From: Nakamurella aerolata | Lineage (GTDB): Bacteria > Actinomycetota > Actinomycetes > Mycobacteriales > Nakamurellaceae | NCBI RefSeq assembly: GCF_013002705.1 | Contig: NZ_JABEND010000003.1 | Location: 124,001 to 188,000 of the forward strand | Length of the DNA stretch: 64,000 bases | Direction: 5' to 3' | Part shown: piece after piece, positions 57,918-64,000 of the stretch | How positions within the stretch are numbered: position 1 is the stretch's first letter | Layout of the letters: each line of letters starts with the position of its first letter | Program-made: the position numbers and the translations under genes | The notes under the pieces: model-generated | The model's database searches: none | Seen by the model: only the letters and a program-made list of their open reading frames with translations | Told to the model about the DNA's origin: nothing

Positions 57918-59201
57918 ATGACATCGGGCTTTTTCGGCGGCTCCGGCGGCTCCCCCGGCGGCGGCTTCGGCGGGTTCGGCCGCCGCGGCCGGCCGTCCGT
58001 AGACCTGTCCGCAGTGCAGCGGGCGATGGACGGCGCGGCGCAGGCCCTGATCGATCTCGACACCAGGCAGAACTACGTCGACGAGGCGATCCGCTCGCTC
58101 AAGGATCTGCGCGCCCCGGCCGCCGCCGACCTGGCGTCGGGGTGGACGCCGGTGGCCCAGCGCAGTTTCGAGGCCTCGGCCCAGTACATGGACGCGGTGG
58201 CGCAGTACCCGCTCACCGACGCCTTCGGCGAGCCGAACGCCGGCCTCAACGTCGAGACCGCACGACGGGCCTTCACCACCGCGCATCGGGCGATGACCGA
58301 CGCCGCCAACGCCGTCGACAGCTTTTATCAGCGGCACCGCGACCAGGTGGAATCGGCCAAGCGGACGTTGGCGCTGCTGCCGCAACGCATCGGCGAGGCC
58401 AAGCAGGCGGCGACGGCCGCCACCACAAGGGCCGCCGAACTCGGCGAGAAGCAGCCGGCGCTGCTGGACTACACGTCGGTGTCCGGCGCCATCGACCAAC
58501 TGTCCGGAGCGATGGCGGTGTTGAACGCGGCGGGCGCGCCATCCGAGCAGGCCGCCGCCGCCGAACAGGTGACCTCGGCCGCCGCCGCCCTCGACGCGGC
58601 GGTGCAAGCGGCGCCGGAGCTGGCCGGACGGGTCCGCTCCACGCTGCCGTCGCTGCGCACCCGGCTGGATTCGCTGGCCACCCGCATGCACCGGTTGCCC
58701 GAGGCGCAGTCGACGATGTGGCGGGAGTTCAGCCAGGCCAACTCCGTCGATCTGAACGATCACGGCCGGCTGGCCGACGCCGAGCTGGCCGCCGCTCGCT
58801 CGTCGTTCGCCGATGCCGAGCGGCTTGCCGGTAGCGGTGACGCCGAGGGTGCCGACCGCGCCATCGCCGCCACCAGGGAGCACGCCGGCCGGGCCGACGA
58901 TCTGCTGGAGGCGGTGACGGATCGGCTGGCCGCACTGCGCGCCGTGAAGGCCGACCGGCAGAGCGCCATCGGGCCCACCCGGTTCGCAATTCGGGATGCC
59001 CAAAGGCTGGTGGTGGCAAGGGGTTTGGAGTCCGAGTGGGCCAGTGTGCTCGACGCCCAGGCGGCCAGGGTTGACCGCGCCGTGCAGGCCTGGGACCGGC
59101 CGCACCCCAACTACTGGGCCGGCCTGCAGGAACTCACCTCGGTGCGTGAGTTCGTCGCCGACATCGTCGACCGCATCCGCACAGCGGCGCGGGAAGGCTG
59201 A
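57918..59201 (+). CDS. Coiled-coil protein of unknown function, third gene of the flotillin operon
   Basis: A 427-aa soluble protein with no signal peptide. It opens with a Gly/Phe-rich segment (TSGFFGGSGGSPGGGFGGF) and then reads as long Ala-rich helices (NYVDEAIRSLKDLRAP; YQRHRDQVESAKRTLALLPQ) probably forming coiled coils. I do not recognise the family. It starts 28 bp after the flotillin gene, so it is likely cotranscribed and may be its cytosolic partner. ATG at 57918 is used; upstream frame extension overlaps the flotillin gene. Confidence 0.7.
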   Translation: MTSGFFGGSGGSPGGGFGGFGRRGRPSVDLSAVQRAMDGAAQALIDLDTRQNYVDEAIRSLKDLRAPAAADLASGWTPVAQRSFEASAQYMDAVAQYPLTDAFGEPNAGLNVETARRAFTTAHRAMTDAANAVDSFYQRHRDQVESAKRTLALLPQRIGEAKQAATAATTRAAELGEKQPALLDYTSVSGAIDQLSGAMAVLNAAGAPSEQAAAAEQVTSAAAALDAAVQAAPELAGRVRSTLPSLRTRLDSLATRMHRLPEAQSTMWREFSQANSVDLNDHGRLADAELAAARSSFADAERLAGSGDAEGADRAIAATREHAGRADDLLEAVTDRLAALRAVKADRQSAIGPTRFAIRDAQRLVVARGLESEWASVLDAQAARVDRAVQAWDRPHPNYWAGLQELTSVREFVADIVDRIRTAAREG

Positions 59202-59204
59202 CCG

Positions 59205-59323
59205 GCGCCGCCACCCGATGGGCGCCGCCACCCGATGGGCGCCGCCACCCGATGGGCGCCGCCACCCGATGGGCGCCGCCACCCGATGGGCGCCGCCACC
59301 CGATGGGCGCCGCCACTCGTTGG
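59205..59323. repeat. 17-bp tandem repeat, seven copies
   Basis: Unit GCGCCGCCACCCGATGG: six perfect copies from 59205 to 59306 and a seventh with two changes (59307-59323). It fills the gap between the coiled-coil gene stop and the convergent TetR gene stop. The unit is not a multiple of three, so it is non-coding. Confidence 0.97.
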
Positions 59324-59355
59324 CGCCGACGCGGAGAAGTCTGTCGCGCGGGCGG

Positions 59356-60273
59356 CTACTCCCGCGGGCCGATCCCGGCGCAGACCGCCGCCACCCCGAA
59401 TTGCAGGGTCTGCCACGGCTCACCCGCGCTCTGCATGGTCGCACCGACCGCCTCCGCGTGCGGAAAGCGTTGGCCCGCGGCCAGTTCGGCCAGCACCGGC
59501 CCCACCTGAGCCCACCAGCCGGCGTCGTCGAGGCCGGTGTTGGCGCGGTCGCGGGCCAGCCCGATCTCCCATCGGGCGGCCTGCATCACCAGCGCCAACA
59601 GAGTGCTGAGCAACCGGTCCAACTCGGCGGGGGGCAGCCCGGACGGGGCCAGCCCGGCCAGCTCGGCCTCGTACTTGCGGGCGGTGCCCGGCCCGATCGG
59701 CGGACGCCCCGGCGGTAATTCGATCAGCCATGGATGGGCCTGCAGCAGTTGCCAGTTCGCCAGCACCAGCCGCTCGGCCGCTGCCTGCCAGCCGTCCGCG
59801 GCCGCCACCGCGGCCAGCTCGTCCGGATCGGCGTAGGCGGTGCCGTGCACCCTGTCGATCATCAGCGCCAGCCCCTCGGCCCGGCCGGGAACATAGCCGT
59901 AGAGCGTCATCGCGCCGACGCCCAGCCGACCGGCTACCGCCCGCATGGTCAGCCCGGCGAGGCCGTGTGCGTCGGCCAGCGCGATGCCGGTGTCGACGAA
60001 ATCGTCAACGGTCAGACCGGCGCGACGTTTGCGATCGGTGCGGCCGGTCCGGCGCGGGTTTCCGGCGCTGGTGGTGCTACCGGAGGGCCCGGTGCTACCG
60101 GTGGACGCGGTGCTGGTGGGCGAGGTGCTCGCGTCGCTGTCGGGGCCGGTGGCTGGTTGCCAGAGCAAACGCAGCAGCTGCTCGGTGCGGTCGCTGGCAG
60201 CGCCCGGCGCCGGCTCCGCCGGCCTCCTTGCCGGGACATCCGCCGGATTCTCGGCCGGGTTTTTTGCTGGCAT
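59356..60273 (-). CDS. TetR-family regulator with long N-terminal disordered region
   Basis: A 305-aa protein. Residues 1-85 are a Pro/Ala/Ser/Thr-rich leader; the HTH follows (GLTVDDFVDTGIALADAHG and TMRAVAGRLGVGAMTLYGYV). The ligand domain (~130-300) matches the TetR_C_11-type of tetracycline-repressor-like regulators (WLIELPPGRPPIGPGTARK). ATG at 60273 is used, though the N-terminal extension is unusual and a later start cannot be excluded. It is divergent from the HelR-like gene over a 15-bp palindrome. Confidence 0.82.
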   Translation of the reverse strand: MPAKNPAENPADVPARRPAEPAPGAASDRTEQLLRLLWQPATGPDSDASTSPTSTASTGSTGPSGSTTSAGNPRRTGRTDRKRRAGLTVDDFVDTGIALADAHGLAGLTMRAVAGRLGVGAMTLYGYVPGRAEGLALMIDRVHGTAYADPDELAAVAAADGWQAAAERLVLANWQLLQAHPWLIELPPGRPPIGPGTARKYEAELAGLAPSGLPPAELDRLLSTLLALVMQAARWEIGLARDRANTGLDDAGWWAQVGPVLAELAAGQRFPHAEAVGATMQSAGEPWQTLQFGVAAVCAGIGPRE

Positions 60274-60308
60274 CGGGAACAAGCCTCCCACCACTCGCGT
60301 TCTCTTCG

Positions 60309-60323
60309 CCGTACAGCGTACGG
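60309..60323. promoter_or_regulatory. TetR operator palindrome
   Basis: CCGTAC-AGC-GTACGG, a perfect 6-bp inverted repeat with a 3-bp centre, lies between the divergent starts at 60273 and 60366. This is the expected form and place of a TetR operator. Confidence 0.6.
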
Positions 60324-60365
60324 AACTACCGTCGTGACAGCGCCACCGCGACACCGAGGAGCCTC

Positions 60366-62618
60366 GTGCCAGCCACCGAATCCGGCCCTACCAAACCCAG
60401 CCCCGCCACCAAGCCCGACCGTGCCACCAAGCCCGACCGTGCCACCGAACCCGAGCGTGCCACCCAGCCCAGCCCAGCCCGGCCAACCGGCAGCACCGCT
60501 GATCACCGCCGCGCGCTCGAAGCCGAACAGCACTACCTCGATCTGCTGCACCGGGTCCGGGAACGCGAGCTGACCGCGGCCGAGGCCGACCTGGACCGCC
60601 CGGACCAGCCGGACGAGGACGGGCTCAGCCGGCAGGCGCATCGGGACGCCGTCAGCGCGCGGCGGGCCGAACTGCGCCGCGCCGAGCAAGGCCTGTACTT
60701 CGGCCGCATCGACGACGCCCATGGCAGCCGGCATCTCGGTCGGGTCGGGTTGCGGGGCGAGCCAGACGATTTCCCGCCGGGTCACGATCACGACGATCCG
60801 CTGTTGATCGACTGGCGGGCTCCGGCGGCCCGAGCGTTCTACACCGCCACCGCGCGGAACGCCCAAGGCGTGTTGTCGCGCCGGCACATCCGCACCCAGG
60901 GGCGCCAGGTGACCGGAGTGGACGACGAGGCGCTGTCCGGTGCCGCGGCCGGCGATACCGCGCTGGTGGGCGAGGCGGCGCTGTTGCGGGCCCTTGAGCA
61001 ACGCCGCACCGGCGCCATGGGCGACATCGTCGCGACCTTGCAGGCCGAGCAGGACGCGATCGTCAGGGCGCCACGCGAGGGCGGGCTGGTGGTTCAGGGC
61101 GGGCCGGGCACCGGCAAGACCGCTGTGGCCCTGCACCGGGCCGCGTATCTGCTCTTCGCCCATCCCAGGATCGCCGAGCGCGGCGTGCTGATTGTTGGTC
61201 CGTCGCAACGGTTTCTGGATTACATCGGGCAGGTGCTGCCGGCGCTCGGTGAGACCCAGGTGGTCGGGCTGACCCTTGCCGGGCTGCTGCCCGGCGTTGT
61301 TCCGACACTCACCGACAGCGACGCCGGCGCCGAGATCAAGGGCAGGGCGGTGTGGGCGGCCATCCTGCGGCGGGCCGCGGATGAGCTGCTGCCGGCGGCC
61401 GTGCCGGTACAGGTCAGCGTGGCCGGCGAGAACGTGTCGTTGTCCGCCGGCAGGGTGGCGCAGCTGCTGCGTCAGGCCGACGCCGCGGACGGACCGGCAA
61501 CGCTGCGCCGGCTGCTGGTCACCGACCTGACCAGGCTCGCCGTCGCGCAAGCGCAACAGCAGTTCGACGACGTGGAGCGGGGTTTCGAAGACATCCTGGC
61601 CACCGTCGATCGGTCTCTGGCCAAGGAAACCGGCGAGCAGCACACCCCGCTGCGGGCCGTCGACCCTGCCGAGATCCGGCAGCAGGTCGTCGCCGACCCT
61701 GCACTGGACGCCACGGTCGAGCGGCTGCGCCCGGCCATCGACCCGCGGTCGGCACTGCACCGGCTGCTCACCGAATCCGCCTTCCTGGCCCGGACCGCAC
61801 CAGAGCTCACCGCTGCCGAGCGCACCGCGGTGGCCAGGGACGCGCACGAAACTGACTGGAGCACAGCGGATACCGCCCTGCTCGATGAGCTGGCCGCGGT
61901 GCTGCACTGGCCGGGGGTCCCGGCGGAATCCGCCCTGCGGCAGGGCGAGCCGACCCTGGCCGAGCGGGCGACCGCCGACCGCGGCTGGGCGTACGGGCAT
62001 GTGATTGTCGATGAGGCGCAGGAGCTTTCCGACCTGCAGTGGCGGGCGATCGCGCGGCGCTGCCCCACCGGCTCGATGACGATGGTGGGTGATGTGAACC
62101 AGGTGGAGGCGCCCGGCGGGCACTCCGACTGGTCGGCGGCGCTGACGCCGGTGCTCGGCGAGCGCTGGAGCCGGACCGACCTGACCGTCTGCTACCGCAC
62201 CCCGCAACAGGTGATGTCCGTTGCGGCTGAGGCACTTTCGGCTGCCGGCGCCACGGTGGCGCCGCCCCGGTCGGTGCGGCCGGGGCGGGTCGCGCCGTGG
62301 CAGCAGCGGGTGCCGGCAGCGAACCTGGCGCGCACCGCCGCCGAGGTGCTGGAGCGCTGGGGTGCCGACTACGCCGGCGGCCAGCTCGCCGTCATCGCCG
62401 CTGAATCCCGGCTGCCGGCGCTGGCACCGCTGCAGTCGGCGCAGGTGAGCGTGCTGACACCCCAGCAGAGCAAGGGTTTGGAGTTCGACGCGGTCCTGCT
62501 GGTCGATCCGGACGCCATCGCCGATGGACGCCGCGGCGCCAACGCGCTCTACGTGGCGATGACGCGCTGCACCCAGGAGCTCGGCACGCTGCACGTGGAG
62601 CCGGCGACCGACCGGTAG
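60366..62618 (+). CDS. HelR/HelD-like RNA polymerase-associated UvrD-family helicase
   Basis: A 750-aa SF1 motor. The head contains TKPDRATKPDRATEPERA repeats and a helical arm (ALEAEQHYLDLLHRVRERE). Walker A is GGPGTGKTAVALH (about 245), motif II is VIVDEAQELSDLQW (about 546), and the SF1 end is VLTPQQSKGLEFDAVLLV with YVAMTRCTQ. This is the HelD/HelR architecture, which recycles RNA polymerase and in some actinobacteria gives rifamycin resistance. GTG at 60366 has GAGGAG upstream. The divergent TetR gene probably regulates it. No rifamycin-associated element was recognised. Confidence 0.82.
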   Translation: MPATESGPTKPSPATKPDRATKPDRATEPERATQPSPARPTGSTADHRRALEAEQHYLDLLHRVRERELTAAEADLDRPDQPDEDGLSRQAHRDAVSARRAELRRAEQGLYFGRIDDAHGSRHLGRVGLRGEPDDFPPGHDHDDPLLIDWRAPAARAFYTATARNAQGVLSRRHIRTQGRQVTGVDDEALSGAAAGDTALVGEAALLRALEQRRTGAMGDIVATLQAEQDAIVRAPREGGLVVQGGPGTGKTAVALHRAAYLLFAHPRIAERGVLIVGPSQRFLDYIGQVLPALGETQVVGLTLAGLLPGVVPTLTDSDAGAEIKGRAVWAAILRRAADELLPAAVPVQVSVAGENVSLSAGRVAQLLRQADAADGPATLRRLLVTDLTRLAVAQAQQQFDDVERGFEDILATVDRSLAKETGEQHTPLRAVDPAEIRQQVVADPALDATVERLRPAIDPRSALHRLLTESAFLARTAPELTAAERTAVARDAHETDWSTADTALLDELAAVLHWPGVPAESALRQGEPTLAERATADRGWAYGHVIVDEAQELSDLQWRAIARRCPTGSMTMVGDVNQVEAPGGHSDWSAALTPVLGERWSRTDLTVCYRTPQQVMSVAAEALSAAGATVAPPRSVRPGRVAPWQQRVPAANLARTAAEVLERWGADYAGGQLAVIAAESRLPALAPLQSAQVSVLTPQQSKGLEFDAVLLVDPDAIADGRRGANALYVAMTRCTQELGTLHVEPATDR

Positions 62619-62737
62619 GCCAGCACCAGCACCCGGCCCGGGTGCCGGCACCGGCACCGGCGTCACTCAGGTGCGGCCCGGCAGCTTGGCGCTACCGCCG
62701 GTTTCGCGCCCGGCTGACCGGCGCGCTGGCCGCCGGG

Positions 62738-63301
62738 TCAGTGCGTGCGCGCCTGCGAGAACACCGGTGCCCCAGCGTCTTTGGCCGAAACCTGCGCCGG
62801 GTTGGCCGGGTCCACCGGCACCGGCCAGCCGATGTTCAGCCCGGGATCGAGCGGGCTGTAGGCCACCCCTGCCATGCCCGGCTTCCACTCGTCGGTGAAG
62901 CAGTAAAGGTACTGGCAGTCGGTGACCGCCTGGAACCCGTTGCACACCCCGGCCGGCACCAGCACCTGGGTGCCGGGCCGCAACGGCACCGTCACCACGT
63001 TGCCGTAGGTCGGCGAATCCTCGCGGGCGTCGAGGTAGGCACCGAACGCCTCGCCGGCGACGCAGGCGACGAGCTTGACCATCGCCTCGCCGTGCAGCCC
63101 GCGAATGCCGCCGGCCTTGGTCTCGGTGGCATTGATCTGCTGCCAGGCACCCAGACCAGCCAGCGCGTCGGCGTAACTGGACGCCCGGTACAGCTCGCGC
63201 ACGGTGCCCCGGTCGTCGGTGACCTGTTTCATGGTCAGCACCAGCAGCCCGTCGATGTCGGTGGTCTGGGTGTTCATGTCGATGATCTGCGGACTCGTCA
63301 C
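62738..63301 (-). CDS. dTDP-4-dehydrorhamnose 3,5-epimerase-like protein
   Basis: A ~187-aa RmlC-type cupin. DDRGTVRELYRAS, GGIRGLHGEAMVKLVACVAGE, and the turn RPGTQVLVPAGVCNGFQAVTD fit the family. The catalytic His of RGLHGE is retained. The start is uncertain: GTG at 63301 or ATG at 63277, and neither has a strong ribosome-binding site. Other rhamnose genes are absent, so the sugar nucleotide is unknown. Confidence 0.75.
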   Translation of the reverse strand: MTSPQIIDMNTQTTDIDGLLVLTMKQVTDDRGTVRELYRASSYADALAGLGAWQQINATETKAGGIRGLHGEAMVKLVACVAGEAFGAYLDAREDSPTYGNVVTVPLRPGTQVLVPAGVCNGFQAVTDCQYLYCFTDEWKPGMAGVAYSPLDPGLNIGWPVPVDPANPAQVSAKDAGAPVFSQARTH

Positions 63302-63510
63302 GGCGTCATCGTAGAGGCCGTGTGCCGCCGGGGCGCGGGCCGACGCGGCGCTTGCCTGGGGCCGTGCGCCGCCGGGGCGCGGGCCGACGCGGCGGCGCGT
63401 GCCTGACGCGACGCTGCCGACCCGACGCTTGCCGACGCGGCGCCGACGCGGCGCATGCCCCGGGGCTCGCGGCGCGGGGGCGGAAGGTCCCTGCACTACC
63501 GTGGTGCGCA
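63302..63510. repeat. Intergenic region with 27-bp direct repeat
   Basis: A 27-bp G+C sequence at 63324-63350 recurs identically at 63368-63394. Related CCGACGCGGCG fragments follow to ~63465. No gene is seen. It lies between two divergent starts. Confidence 0.7.
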
Positions 63511-64000
63511 ATGTCGCATTCCGGAAACCACACCGCGCCGCCCGCCGCCCCGCCTGCCACCGCAGACGCCGGCGGCGGTCTGCGGCACACCCTCGAGCTG
63601 GTGCGCTCGGCGGTGCCGCCGCTGCACCCCGGCGGCCGCGGCATCGTGGCCGCAGCGGCCGGTGGCACGCTGCTGGCCCGCACGCTGCTGCGCAGGGTCG
63701 GGCTGCGCCGGGCCGGCGCAGCGGTGGGCCGGTTCGGGCTGGCCGGTACCGCAGCGACCGCGCTGTTCTTCCGGGAGCCGAAGCGGGTACCGCCGGCCGA
63801 CATCGGCGTGGTGGTGTCGGCCGCCGACGGCCTGGTGGCGCTTGTCGACCAGGCCGCTCCCCCGCCGGAGCTGGGTCTGCCCGACACCCCGCGGCCGCGG
63901 GTGTCGGTGTTCCTGTCGCTGCTGGACGTGCACGTGCAGCGGGTGCCGGTGGCCGGGGTCGTCACCGAAGTGGCGTACCGGGCCGGCACCTTCCTGTCCG
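63511..64000 (+). CDS. Phosphatidylserine decarboxylase, N-terminal part (3'-truncated by window)
   Basis: An open frame from ATG at 63511 runs off the window edge (163 codons). After a Pro/Ala-rich head and two hydrophobic segments, FFREPKRVPPADIGVVVSAADGLV and RVSVFLSLLDVHVQRVPVAG match phosphatidylserine decarboxylase. It makes phosphatidylethanolamine. The self-cleavage site lies outside the window. A 209-bp gap separates it from the divergent epimerase. Confidence 0.85.
   Translation, partial: MSHSGNHTAPPAAPPATADAGGGLRHTLELVRSAVPPLHPGGRGIVAAAAGGTLLARTLLRRVGLRRAGAAVGRFGLAGTAATALFFREPKRVPPADIGVVVSAADGLVALVDQAAPPPELGLPDTPRPRVSVFLSLLDVHVQRVPVAGVVTEVAYRAGTFLS

Noticed and set aside
60012..62666. 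884-codon minus-strand open frame
   Set aside because: Antisense to the HelR-like gene, which has all SF1 motifs.

Overview
The window is a G+C-rich chromosomal segment of an actinobacterium. The evidence is GTG/TTG starts, an XPB-type helicase, a groEL without groES under CIRCE control, an LppU-like Pro/Gly/Gln-rich lipoprotein-type anchor protein, a HelR/HelD-type RNA polymerase helicase, VapBC, TerD, and a type I-E CRISPR repeat of the actinobacterial form. Genus cannot be fixed by reading. A Nakamurella-like or Frankiales-like actinobacterium is a guess. No rRNA, tRNA, IS element or prophage was recognised.

Layout. 1-4205: end of an XPB-associated helicase-like protein, a DHA2 MFS efflux pump divergent from its MarR regulator with a repeat-rich operator, and a DUF3817 membrane protein. 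4419-6049: a coupled ImmA/IrrE-type protease and DUF4411 PIN-domain pair. 6151-11604: DUF3516-type DEAD helicase, LppU-like protein and divergent XPB helicase. 11696-15746: zinc alcohol dehydrogenase, substrate-binding lipoprotein, holin-like membrane protein and XRE regulator. 16089-19790: groEL with two tandem CIRCE operators, and a Ser/Thr kinase. 19871-23211: a Mur-ligase paralogue of cyanophycin synthetase that lacks ATP-grasp, moeA, and a 74-aa protein.

23278-39882: defence island. A vapBC pair is divergent from a complete, tightly coupled type I-E operon (cas3-cas8e-cse2-cas7-cas5-cas6e-cas1-cas2). It is followed 52 bp later by an array of 107 repeats and 106 spacers (33389-39882). The leader side is at cas2. 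The far end decays through degenerate repeats and stops 15 bp from the convergent phyH stop codon. The array holds one exactly duplicated spacer and two pairs of homologous, diverged spacers. By eye, the cas block and the ImmA/PIN pair are less G+C-rich than their surroundings, consistent with acquisition.

39898-46275: PhyH-type dioxygenase divergent from an AraC regulator, GH38 alpha-mannosidase, ZIP transporter and a DUF6457-like protein. 46327-50210: cyanophycinase and cyanophycin synthetase, a storage-polymer module. 50365-53040: secreted sialidase-like protein. 53214-55324: terD and a DUF475 (TerC-like) membrane protein separated by a strong hairpin. 55677-59201: NfeD-like, flotillin and coiled-coil operon. 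59205-59323: seven copies of a 17-bp tandem repeat. 59356-62618: TetR regulator divergent from a HelR-like helicase with a palindromic operator. 62738-64000: a dTDP-sugar epimerase-like protein and the start of phosphatidylserine decarboxylase.

The strongest candidates for something undescribed are the N-domain plus Mur-ligase protein at 19871-21577, the vapBC pair that shares a 79-bp promoter region with the CRISPR operon, and the coiled-coil partner of the flotillin operon.
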